From positions 1,116,001 to 1,180,000 of the forward strand of contig CBDEGR010000002.1 of NCBI GenBank assembly GCA_965237895.1: DNA of 64,000 nt. The letters are read 5' to 3'. This DNA comes from CBDEGR01 sp965237895. GTDB taxonomy: Bacteria; Acidobacteriota; Terriglobia; UBA7540; JAPUME01. Shown here piece by piece: positions 54,084 through 62,665 of the stretch. The translations under genes and the position numbers were made by a program. The first letter of the stretch is position 1. Each line of letters starts with the position of its first letter. Below the pieces are notes generated by a model. It did no database searches, was not told the DNA's origin, and worked only from the letters and a program-made list of their open reading frames with translations.

Positions 54084-54303
54084 AGTCTTCCCTAATCCCC
54101 CTTTTTGAAAACCTCGGCTTCCCAACTTCGGAACCGCGGCAGACGTAAATCTAACGGTTCAAGGTGTTCCGCGCAAGTGCCGAGATGTAGGTAGGGTGGA
54201 AATCAGGGAAGAAACCACGTTATGTTGTTGCTCCCGAAGCCGGGGAAAATGATCCTAGGCCGAGTTCGGGCGGATTCAAACCGGTAAGTTGAGTGGAGGG
54301 GGA

Positions 54304-55621
54304 ATGGCCAGCGAGCAGGGCAGCAGAGATGGGAAAACCACCATAGGGATTATCGGTTTAGGCTACGTGGGCCTGCCGCTGATGATGGAGTTCGCCCGCG
54401 CAGGCTTTGCGGTGACGGGTTTCGATACGGATGAAAAGAAGATTAACGCGCTCAACTCCGGGCGCAGTTACATCACCTATATTCCCTCCGAGGATGTCGC
54501 CCGGCTTCGTGCGGCCAAGAAACTATTCCGCCACCGGCGATCTTCGCGCTCTCTCGCAGGTTGACGCCGTCATCATCTGCGTTCCCACGCCTCTGAGGGA
54601 ACGCAAGGAGCCGGACCTGCGGTTCGTGGAGACCTCCCGCACCATCAGCCGCCATCTGCAGAAGGGCCAGTTGATCGTGCTGGAAAGCACCACCTACCCG
54701 GGAACGACCGATGAGCTGGTGCTGCCCATCTTGGAGGAGAGCGGATTGAAAGTGGGGGCAATCTGACTTCTACTTGGCGTGTTCGCCCGAGCGGGTCGAC
54801 CCCGGTAACGAGAAATTTCCCCTATCCAAAGCGCCGAAGGTGGTGGGCGGCATCAATGCGGAAAGCACCCAGCTGGCCACGCTTCTCTACGACCGGATTG
54901 TGGAGCGCACGGTGCTGGTCACCTCGCCGCGCGAAGCCGAGATGTGCAAGTTGCTGGAGAACATCTACCGCTCGGCCAACATCGCTCTGGTGAATGAGAT
55001 GAAGCTGCTCTGCCTTCGCATGGGCATCGACGTGTGGGAGGTGATCCGTGCCGCCTCGACCAAGCCCTACAGGTTCTCGACGTTTTATCCGGGTCCGGGG
55101 GGCTGGGGGGGCACTGTATTCCCATCGACCCGTTTTATCTGGCCTGGAAAGCGAAGGAGTACGACCTCTCGATGCGATTCATCGAACTGGCCGGAGAGGT
55201 GAATACGGCCATGCCGTATCATGTGGTGGACGCTATCGGACGAGCGCTGAACGAGAACGAGCGCAGCATCCGCGGCTCAAAAATCCTGCTGCTGGGAATG
55301 GCCTACAAAAAGAACGTGGACGACGTGCGCGAATCGCCCGCCTTGAAGATCATGGAACTGCTGCTGGAGCGAGGCGGCGAAGTGGACTACAACGACCCGT
55401 ATGTTCCCCAGCTCCACAAGATGCGCAAATGGGACTTCTCCCACCTATCTTCCGTTTCGATGGACGGCGGCCGCCTGGCCGACTACCACTGCGTCGTCAT
55501 CGTGACCGACCACGACTGCTACGACTTCGAAAAGCTGGTCCGCGAAGCGACCCTCGTCGTCGATACCCGCAATGTCACGCGGAATGTGAAAACAGGAAGG
55601 GAAAAGATAAGATACTGTTGA
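54304..55621 (+). pseudogene. Nucleotide-sugar dehydrogenase (WbpA/TviB-like), three frameshifts
   Basis: ATG at 54304 follows ggaggggg. The pieces, in order and in different frames, are IGIIGLGYVGLPLMMEFA, ATGDLRALSQVDAVIICVPT, SPERVDPGNEKFPLSKAPK, GGLGGHCIPIDPFYLAWKAK (catalytic Cys) and GMAYKKNVDDVRESPALKIM, a complete UDP-N-acetylglucosamine/galactosamine 6-dehydrogenase of about 440 residues. The shifts fall in runs: AAA at 54520-54522, GGGGG at 54754-54758, and the G runs at 55096-55110. All domains are otherwise undamaged, so sequencing error is likely. Paired with the neighbouring epimerase it would make an N-acetylhexosaminuronic acid. Confidence 0.85.
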
Positions 55622-55778
55622 GGCCCGGTGGCTAATGACCCAGACCAGTCCGCGGCGGCAAACGTAGGCGGCGATATCCTTTCATCCCTCTTCAAAATCC
55701 GATAACCTGTGAGCTTCCGGCTTAGGGCGATACCGGACTAGTCTGCCGGACGTCCTTCCATTGGGTCTCAAAATAATT

Positions 55779-57686
55779 ATGTGTGGAATTTGCGGAATCT
55801 ATAACTTCGGCTCCGGGGCTCCGGTGGAAGAGGCGGCGCTCCGTTCCGCCACACGTGCCTTGGCCCATCGCGGCCCTGACGATGAAGGTCATTACGTGGA
55901 AGGCGCCCTGGGATTGGGCAATCGCCGGTTGAGCATTATCGATCTCGCCGGAGGGCATCAGCCGATCGCGAATGAAGATAAGTCCGTCTGGATTACCTTG
56001 AATGGAGAAATCTACAACTATCGTAGTTTGCGCGAAGAACTGATCGGCCGCGGGCACCGCTTCGCTACCGAATCGGATACAGAAACGATCGTTCACCTCT
56101 ATGAAGATTTCGGCATCGAGTGCCTCAGCCGATTGCGGGGCGTCTTTGCCTTTGCCCTTTGGGACAAGCGGCGGCGGCGGTTGCTGGTGGCTCGCGACCG
56201 GCTCGGCGTGAAGCCTCTCTTCTATGCAGAGGGACCGCAGGGGATCGCTTTTGCCTCCGAACTCCGCGCTCTTCGTTTTCTCGCTCCCGATCGGTTTGAG
56301 ACCGACCCGCAGGCCGTCTACGATTTTTTCGCCTTCCGATATGTTCCCGGCCCGGGCACCTTCTACCGAGGCGTCAAGAAGCTCTTGCCGGGGCACTTTC
56401 TAGACATTACGCCCGAAGGGGCTCACCTGCACCAATACTGGGACAGTGCCGCCATTGAAGAACAGCCCGGCTGCGCGGCGGATTACGCAGAGCAGGTGCT
56501 CGCGAAGCTTCGCGAGTCGGTCGGGTTGCGGCTGATCAGCGACGTGCCTTTGGGCGTCTTCTTGAGCGGAGGGGCCGATTCGAGCGCTGTGGTGAGCCTG
56601 ATGGCGGAGCATGACCACCGTCCCCTGCGTACCTTCTCGGTCGGTTTTGCCGACCCGGCCTTTGACGAACGGCCCTACGCGCGGCAGATCGCCGCCCGTT
56701 ACGAGACCGAGCACGACGAAGTCACCGTCGAGCCAAAAGACATCCTGGAACATCTGCCCCGGTTGATCGAATTGCGGGATGAGCCGATTGCCGAGCCGAC
56801 CGACATCCCGCTCTATCTTCTGTCCCGTCTCGCCGCGCAAAAAGTCAAGGTGGTGCTGGCAGGTGAGGGCGGAGATGAGCTGTTCGCCGGGTATCCGAAA
56901 TACGTGGCCGAGCGGTGGGCCGGATGGGGACGGGTAATTCCCGCGCCGCTGTTACGCCTTTTAGCGCGTTTATTGCCCTTTCAACAACGCCGATTGAAGC
57001 TGGCGCTTGAAGCCTTCGCCGCCCCAAACAGAGCCGAACGAGCCGTCGCTTGGTTTGCCGCCTTCAACGGGAACGAGCGGCGGAGGCTTTTCTCCCGTGA
57101 ATTCCTTGAGCAAGTGGACCCGGCGGGGCCGGCCCGCGTTTTGGGCACGTATCTCGAACGCTCGCGGCATCTTCCGCCCGTCCGGCGGCTGCTCTATGCA
57201 GACTTGAAAGTCTGGCTTCCAGATAATCTGCTCTTGCGGGGCGACCACATGACGATGGCGGCCGGCCTGGAAGAGCGCGTTCCATTTCTTGACCATGAGC
57301 TGGTCGAATTGGTCGCGAAAATCCCCACCCGATTGCTCCTTCCCGGACTTGAACCCAAGGTCTTTCTCAAAAGAATCCTCTCCCCCTATCTCCCTGCCGG
57401 ATTCCTTAATCGGCCCAAAGTGGGGTTTCGTGTCCCGGTGGGCGAGTGGTTTCGCAAGGAACTGAAAGAGTTGGTGGTTGATCTTCTGATGGATTCCGGG
57501 TTCCGCAGCTTGGGCATCTTTAATGAGAGAGCTGTGGAAGACCTGATGCAAGAACATTGGAAGGGACGGCGAGATAATCAGAAGCAACTCTGGGCGTTGA
57601 TCAACTTCGCTCTCTGGCAGAGGGGGCGGGCGCCACTGGGTGTAGGCGACAAGGCCGATGGATCGGCTACGTCCGTAACCGCTTGA
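55779..57686 (+). CDS. asnB: Glutamine-hydrolysing asparagine synthase family protein
   Basis: ATG at 55779 puts Cys at residue 2 (MCGICGIYNF), the N-terminal nucleophile of the Ntn glutaminase domain (1-200), with ALAHRGPDDEG and LNGEIYNYRSLREEL. The synthetase half has the ATP PP-loop LSGGADSSAVVSLM and LAGEGGDELFAGYPKY. 635 residues. In polysaccharide clusters such enzymes often amidate sugar carboxyl groups rather than make asparagine, and the uronic-acid-forming neighbours make that plausible here (inference). Confidence 0.92.
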   Translation: MCGICGIYNFGSGAPVEEAALRSATRALAHRGPDDEGHYVEGALGLGNRRLSIIDLAGGHQPIANEDKSVWITLNGEIYNYRSLREELIGRGHRFATESDTETIVHLYEDFGIECLSRLRGVFAFALWDKRRRRLLVARDRLGVKPLFYAEGPQGIAFASELRALRFLAPDRFETDPQAVYDFFAFRYVPGPGTFYRGVKKLLPGHFLDITPEGAHLHQYWDSAAIEEQPGCAADYAEQVLAKLRESVGLRLISDVPLGVFLSGGADSSAVVSLMAEHDHRPLRTFSVGFADPAFDERPYARQIAARYETEHDEVTVEPKDILEHLPRLIELRDEPIAEPTDIPLYLLSRLAAQKVKVVLAGEGGDELFAGYPKYVAERWAGWGRVIPAPLLRLLARLLPFQQRRLKLALEAFAAPNRAERAVAWFAAFNGNERRRLFSREFLEQVDPAGPARVLGTYLERSRHLPPVRRLLYADLKVWLPDNLLLRGDHMTMAAGLEERVPFLDHELVELVAKIPTRLLLPGLEPKVFLKRILSPYLPAGFLNRPKVGFRVPVGEWFRKELKELVVDLLMDSGFRSLGIFNERAVEDLMQEHWKGRRDNQKQLWALINFALWQRGRAPLGVGDKADGSATSVTA

Positions 57687-58206
57687 AGAGCCATTCGGGG
57701 ATCAAACGGACCAGAAACATGATTGGTCGCCAGAAGCTGGGTAGGTAAACGACGTTTCGGCATTTCCCAATGCTTTTGTATATCCTCCGCGCCACCTTTT
57801 CCGGCGACGCCACCAGAAAGAGCCCCTTCCTTCCGAACGTCATCCTGGAGTCGACAAAGCTGGGCTTGACGGTGATCACGGCGACGCCCGCCGGGTGCAG
57901 GCGGTTCCGTAAACCTTGCAAGTAAGCTGAAAGTCCTGCCTTGGCGGCTCCATAGTGGTAGTTGCTCTGTCGCCCGCGGTCACCGGCCACCGACGAGACC
58001 ACGCACAAAAATCCCGCACCTTTTTTCAGATACTGGGCGAGAAGGTCGAGCAGCGGTACGCAGGCGGTGAAATTGATTTCCAAAATTCGCCGCGCTTCCG
58101 CCGGGTCCGCCTCCGCCTGCTTTTCCGGGCGGAACAGATGACAGCGCTCCACCGGGTAACGTCCCCATCCGGAAAGTATTTCTGTTATAAATTTTTCCCA
58201 ACTCAA
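57667..58206 (-). pseudogene. DprE1 N-terminus fused to DprE2 C-terminal half
   Basis: From TTG 58206 (after gaagga) the first 30 residues, ending ILSGWGRYPVERCHLFRPEK, are the characteristic start of the FAD-dependent decaprenylphosphoryl-ribose oxidase DprE1. From about residue 33 the sequence becomes the second half of an SDR: VVSSVAGDRGRQSNYHYGAA (catalytic Ser, Y85, K89) and LQGLRNRLHPAGVAVITVKP, matching DprE2. The FAD domain of DprE1 and the NAD-binding half of DprE2 are missing. The join is in frame, about 179 residues. The C-terminus ends with a membrane-proximal hydrophobic segment usual for DprE2. Confidence 0.7.
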
Positions 58207-58418
58207 TCCTTCGTTCGTCCGTAAAATTTCCCGCGCCAGGGTTTCCCTTCGCAACAGGCCAAAAGGGACCTTTGCGCACTCTGAAACTATCAAGGTGCCC
58301 CTGTCCACGCAACCTTTGTGACCCCCGGCGGCGAGATTTCCCGGGGAGAGTGAAACGGCGCCCCTCGGGCTGGGAAAGTGGTACTCTTTCTCGGCTCTAG
58401 AGAGTGAAGAGGTAGAGC

Positions 58419-59195
58419 TTGCCGGACTCCGCACAAACCGAAAAGGGAAAGGGTTCGTTCCCTTTTCGAGCCTTGATTGAAGCCTTACGCATCGAGCAGT
58501 GGGTGAAGAACGGCTTCCTCCTGGCCCCGCTGGCTCTAACGCCCGAGCTTTGGACTCCCGGCAATTGGAAGCGGGCGCTGGGCGTGGCTGCCTTATTGGT
58601 GGCGGTGAGTGGTTTGATGGGGGCGCAACTGGGAAAGCAATTTTCCCTGATCCTGGTTTTCTACATTGTGCTCCAACTGGCCTACTCGCTCCTCCTGAAG
58701 CGTCTGATCATTCTGGACGTGATGGCGATTGCTGCCGGGTTCGTGCTTCGCGTACTGGGGGGAGGCTACGCCGGCGGCATCCTGCTCTCCAGTTGGTTTC
58801 TGATTACCAGCTCCTTTTTGACCCTCTTCCTGGGATTTACCAAGCGGCGGCAGGAGATTCGTCAGTTGGGAGACGCTTCGGTGCGCCACCGCACGGTGCT
58901 GGCCGAGTACAACATCAACTTCATCGACCAGATGAACGCCGTGCTGGCCGGCGGCTGCATTGTCTGCTACGCGCTGTTCACCGTCGCGCCGGAGACGGTT
59001 GAGAAATTCGGCACACAGGCTCTGGTGGCGACGCTGCCGTTCGTTGTGTACGGTGTCCTTCGCTACCTGCACTTGGTCCACGTTCGCGGCGAGGGCGACA
59101 ATCCCACCGAAGTCCTTTGGCGCGACCGTCCGATTCAGATCTCCATTGTTCTCTGGTTGGTGGTCTTCCTGTTGATTGTTCGCGGAAAGCCGTAG
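58419..59195 (+). CDS. UbiA-family decaprenyl-phosphate phosphoribosyltransferase-like protein lacking the Asp-rich motif
   Basis: TTG at 58419 opens a 258-residue membrane protein. It has the N-terminal RIEQWVKNGFLLAPLAL, LILVFYIVLQLAYSLLLKRL, IILDVMAIAAGFVLRVLGGG, and GFTKRRQEIRQLG followed by VLAEYNINFIDQM, all typical of DPPR synthase (UbiA fold). The region that should carry NDxxDxxxD and the following basic loop, expected after about residue 54, is absent: the sequence passes directly from WKRA to LGVAALLVAV. About 45 residues appear to have been removed in frame. Since this motif binds Mg-PRPP, activity is doubtful. Confidence 0.75.
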   Translation: MPDSAQTEKGKGSFPFRALIEALRIEQWVKNGFLLAPLALTPELWTPGNWKRALGVAALLVAVSGLMGAQLGKQFSLILVFYIVLQLAYSLLLKRLIILDVMAIAAGFVLRVLGGGYAGGILLSSWFLITSSFLTLFLGFTKRRQEIRQLGDASVRHRTVLAEYNINFIDQMNAVLAGGCIVCYALFTVAPETVEKFGTQALVATLPFVVYGVLRYLHLVHVRGEGDNPTEVLWRDRPIQISIVLWLVVFLLIVRGKP

Positions 59196-59233
59196 AGATT
59201 TTTGGTTTGCGCCTTTCCTTCGTGAGTTTCTGC

Positions 59234-59830
59234 CTACCAGTTCCCAAAAAGAATCTGCTCGACCAGGTCACAATAGAGGTGCCCGAGCAGGATGTGCGCC
59301 TCTTGAATGCGGGGGGTCTGGTCGGAGGGAACGGCCAGCAGCAGATCGACGTTGCCCGCCAGTTTACCTCCAGTATGTCCGGTGAAGGCTGCCGTGTAGC
59401 AGCCGGAGCGGTGGGCTGCTTTGGCGGCGGCGATCACGTTGGGCGAGTTGCCGCTGGTGCTGATCAAAACGGCAATGTCGCCGGACGCGGCATGAGCCTC
59501 GATTTGGCGGACGAAGAAGTGTTCAAAATCGGTGTCGTTGGCGATGGCGGTCAGGATGGAGCTGTTTGTCGTGAGCGCGAGCGCGGGCAGGGGTTTCCGT
59601 TCCAGGAGAAATCGCCCGACGAGCTCGGCGGCGATGTGCTGCGCGTCGGCGGCGCTGCCGCCGTTCCCCATCAGCAGGACTTTGTTCCCCTTCCCGTAAG
59701 CCTCGGCCGTGCGGGAGGCCAGCGTCCAGACGGCTTCCTGCAGTTCGGCGGAGAACCGCTTCTTTACCGCGCAGCTCTCCTCGATCTGCTGAGAGATGCG
59801 TTCCAGCGCGGTTTCTTTAGACAAACTCAT
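59234..59830 (-). CDS. gmhA: Phosphoheptose isomerase / SIS-domain protein
   Basis: A 198-residue SIS-domain protein matching D-sedoheptulose-7-phosphate isomerase: LLMGNGGSAADAQHIAAELV, the ALTTNSSILTAIANDTDF block, LISTSGNSPNVIAAAKAA and IQEAHILLGHLYCDLVE with the catalytic residues. It starts the ADP-heptose route used for LPS core or S-layer glycans. ATG at 59830. DiaA-like proteins are the nearest alternative. Confidence 0.9.
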   Translation of the reverse strand: MSLSKETALERISQQIEESCAVKKRFSAELQEAVWTLASRTAEAYGKGNKVLLMGNGGSAADAQHIAAELVGRFLLERKPLPALALTTNSSILTAIANDTDFEHFFVRQIEAHAASGDIAVLISTSGNSPNVIAAAKAAHRSGCYTAAFTGHTGGKLAGNVDLLLAVPSDQTPRIQEAHILLGHLYCDLVEQILFGNW

Positions 59831-59935
59831 CCTTATTAATGTTCCAATCCGGTTCTAAATCAGAAATCCTCAGAAATAATTTTTGTGATCCTTGAGATTA
59901 TACGGTAACTGGAGCCCTTCGGTAGGATTTAAGCA

Positions 59936-60295
59936 TCAACTTCCCAGCCCGACCAGCATGACCCCGGCGGCGATCATGGCGATGCCGACGGCCTTGCCGC
60001 CGGTGATTTCCTCTTTTAAGTAGCGCCGGGCGAGGATCACCACCCAGACGTATTCAATCGCCGTCAAGGGAACCAGCGTCGAAAGCGGCCCGCCCAACAG
60101 TCCCACCAGAAAGAAAGCGTTCGAGAGCAGATAGAGCGCCATGGCCAAAAAGACGTAAGGACTGACGCGCCGGCTGCCGCGCGTGAAGTTCGACTCCATG
60201 GCTCCCTTTTTGAGCGTGAAGCTCGCTGCCGCGGCCAGCATGGTTGCCAGCGTGACGGCGGCGATGGCCCAAGGCTCGACTCCCATAATGCGCAT
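59936..60295 (-). CDS. Half-size EamA/SMR-type transporter subunit (119 aa)
   Basis: Four predicted helices (about 8-28, 45-65, 72-90, 98-118) and the short conserved run LTAIEYVWVVILARRYLKEE place it with EamA/SMR drug-metabolite transporters, in the small ArnE/ArnF-like class. It begins immediately after the stop of the other half-size gene, so the two are translated together and probably form a heterodimer that flips a lipid-linked sugar or exports a metabolite (inference). Confidence 0.75.
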   Translation of the reverse strand: MRIMGVEPWAIAAVTLATMLAAAASFTLKKGAMESNFTRGSRRVSPYVFLAMALYLLSNAFFLVGLLGGPLSTLVPLTAIEYVWVVILARRYLKEEITGGKAVGIAMIAAGVMLVGLGS

Positions 60296-60775
60296 CTAAC
60301 GTATGCCCCTTTTACGTATTCCACCGCGGACGACGACCGTAACGCCCAGAGCCGCCAGCGCCGCGCCGGCGATCTTCAATGTGCTGATGGAATCGGCGGG
60401 GAAGAAGAGCGGCGTCAGAGCGACGACCCAGACGTAGCGCGCTGCCAAGACCGGGTAGATGGTCGTCAGCTCGGCCTTGCGGAGCGCCAGCAGATAGAAG
60501 AACATGGCTGCGGCGAGCAGTACGTGAGCGATGAGGATCACCGTCAGCCCGTTCAGGGTGAGCAAACCTTCTACGTTGAGATGAGAGATGACGGTTCCCC
60601 AGAGTTGTCCCGGATTGAACGCTCCTTCTCCTTCTCCGGAGCCGCGCAGCCGGTTGGTACCCCACTTGAGCGCCATCTGCGCGCCGCCGATCAGCAGGCT
60701 GCAGAGAAGCGCCAACAGCAGCGCGGCGTAGAGAGTCCTTTTTTCCTGGGAACCGTTCTCGATGGGATCCGCCAA
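60296..60775 (-). CDS. Half-size EamA/SMR-type transporter subunit (about 159 aa)
   Basis: TTG at 60775 follows ggaagg; the frame is open to 60844. Four helices are predicted, with a hydrophilic loop after the first (KWGTNRLRGSGEGEGAF) and a terminal pair (ELTTIYPVLAARYVWVVALT and following). The stop codon abuts the start of the next gene. Similar paired half-transporters in polysaccharide loci (ArnE/F) handle undecaprenyl-linked sugars. Confidence 0.7.
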   Translation of the reverse strand: MADPIENGSQEKRTLYAALLLALLCSLLIGGAQMALKWGTNRLRGSGEGEGAFNPGQLWGTVISHLNVEGLLTLNGLTVILIAHVLLAAAMFFYLLALRKAELTTIYPVLAARYVWVVALTPLFFPADSISTLKIAGAALAALGVTVVVRGGIRKRGIR

Positions 60776-60942
60776 AACGCCTTCCACGCTAGCAGAGAGG
60801 GAAGGGAGGGTCAATCGCGCTTGCCGGGAGTTGCGGGATCGCACTACATTTCTATCGTGTAAGCGGACATTTTGGATATAGTTTAGGCCTGGATATAGTT
60901 TAAGCTTGGTACTTGGGCAGAGGGTTCCCTCGACGATCCGCT

Positions 60943-62541
60943 ATGATGAACTATCCTCTAACGTTGGTTCCGATTTTAGAGAGGGCCGGGAGCCTGTTCG
61001 CGCCGGTGGAGATTGTCTCCCGCCTTGCCGGGGGCGAGTTGCATCGTTCCAATTATCGGGAAGTATATGGCCGGTCGCGCGCCTTGGCGCAGGGTCTGTT
61101 GGAAGCCGGTCTAAGGCACGGCGACCGCGTGGCTACCTTGATGGGGAACCACCACGTGCACCTCGAAGCCTACTTCGGCATACCGCTGGCCGGGGGCGCG
61201 GTCCATACATTGAACCTTCGCTTTCATCCCTCCGATTTGGCCTACATCGTGAACCAGGCCGAGGACCGTTTCCTGATTCTGGATGCCGCCCAGGTGCCGC
61301 TGCTAGAAAAATTCCGCAAGCGGGTTCGGCTGGGAAAAGTTTTCCTGTTTGCTCGCGAAGGGGATGGGGTTCCCGACGGCTATGAAAATTACGATACGCT
61401 GCTTCGAGGGGGAGAAGAAGATTTCAGCTATCCGGAACTCGGAGAAGACGACGCGGCCGGGATGTGTTACACCTCCGGCACGACCGGGCGGCCGAAGGGG
61501 GTCCTCTACTCGCACCGCGCCTTGGTCCTGGGGGCGTTGGCGCTGGGGTTGACCGATGCGCTGGGGTTGAGCGGCCACGATGTGATTCTTCAACTTGTTC
61601 CCATGTTCCATGCGACGGGGTGGGGAATCCCCTATGCGGCGACCATGCTGGGGGCCAAGCAGGTCTTTGTCGGCTCGCCGCTCGAACCGGAAATTCTGCT
61701 CGGGCTGCTGGAGTCCGAGCAGGTGACGTTCTCCTGCGGCGTGCCCACCGTCTGGCTGCGCGTCTTGGATACCCTTGAAAAACACCCGGGGCGATGGAAG
61801 CTGGCGCCGGAGCTGCGGGTGGCCGTGGCTGGGTCTGCCGCGCCGCCGGCGCTGATTCGAGGATTTCATCGTCATGGGATTCAGCCCATCCACGGCTGGG
61901 GCATGACGGAGATTCCTCCCCTGATTACGATGAGCCGCCCGAAAGTTCATCTGAAAAATAGGGGAGAGGACCAGAAGGTGGAACTGACGATGAAGCAGGG
62001 TTTGCCGGGGCCGCTGCTCGAATTACGCGCCGTCGGAGAGAGGGGCCCGGTGCCCTGGGACGGCGAGAGCGCCGGAGAGCTTCAGGCCCGCGGCCCCTGG
62101 GTGGCGGATCGTTACGTTAACCTGCCGGATGAGAAGAATCGGTGGACCCAAGACGGGTGGTTCCGCACCGGCGACATCGTGACGCTCGACGCGGAAGGCT
62201 ACATGAAGATTGTCGACCGGAAGCAGGACCTGATCAACTCGGGCGGCGAGTGGATCAGTTCCGTGGACCTGGAAAATGCTTTAATGGGCCACCCGGAGGT
62301 GGCTGAGGCCGCTGTCGTCGCCGTGCCGCATCCGGAATGGGGGGAGCGGCCCTTGGCCGTGGTGGTTCCGAAAGGGGACAAGCAGCCCCCGACCGATGAG
62401 TTCCGCCGCTTCCTTCAGGACCGATTCGCCAAGTGGCAGCTTCCCGAGGCGTTCGTCTTTGTCGACGAGATTCCCCGCACCGCAGCGGGAAAGTTCCAAA
62501 AGTCCAAACTGAGAGAGCAATTCCGGGACTGGAAGTGGTAA
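60943..62541 (+). CDS. Fatty-acyl-CoA synthetase (AMP-binding)
   Basis: A 532-residue ANL-superfamily enzyme that adenylates a fatty acid and forms the CoA thioester. The P-loop CYTSGTTGRPKGVLYSH, GWGMTEIPP (A5), GWFRTGDIVTLDAEGYM (A7) and RTAAGKFQKSKLRE (A10 Lys) are present. LGLSGHDVILQLVPMFHATG is typical of the medium/long-chain type. Start ATG 60943 or 60946. No other beta-oxidation genes are adjacent. Confidence 0.92.
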   Translation: MMNYPLTLVPILERAGSLFAPVEIVSRLAGGELHRSNYREVYGRSRALAQGLLEAGLRHGDRVATLMGNHHVHLEAYFGIPLAGGAVHTLNLRFHPSDLAYIVNQAEDRFLILDAAQVPLLEKFRKRVRLGKVFLFAREGDGVPDGYENYDTLLRGGEEDFSYPELGEDDAAGMCYTSGTTGRPKGVLYSHRALVLGALALGLTDALGLSGHDVILQLVPMFHATGWGIPYAATMLGAKQVFVGSPLEPEILLGLLESEQVTFSCGVPTVWLRVLDTLEKHPGRWKLAPELRVAVAGSAAPPALIRGFHRHGIQPIHGWGMTEIPPLITMSRPKVHLKNRGEDQKVELTMKQGLPGPLLELRAVGERGPVPWDGESAGELQARGPWVADRYVNLPDEKNRWTQDGWFRTGDIVTLDAEGYMKIVDRKQDLINSGGEWISSVDLENALMGHPEVAEAAVVAVPHPEWGERPLAVVVPKGDKQPPTDEFRRFLQDRFAKWQLPEAFVFVDEIPRTAAGKFQKSKLREQFRDWKW

Positions 62542-62665
62542 ACCGAAAGAGAGGGATGAATTATCCGCTCCCCCCTTGGCGGCTAGGTGTTTCTTGTTAA
62601 AATAGGCGACTACTTTGATATATGTAGGGGATACATGTAGGAAAGTTCGGATTTGAGGGAAAGGT

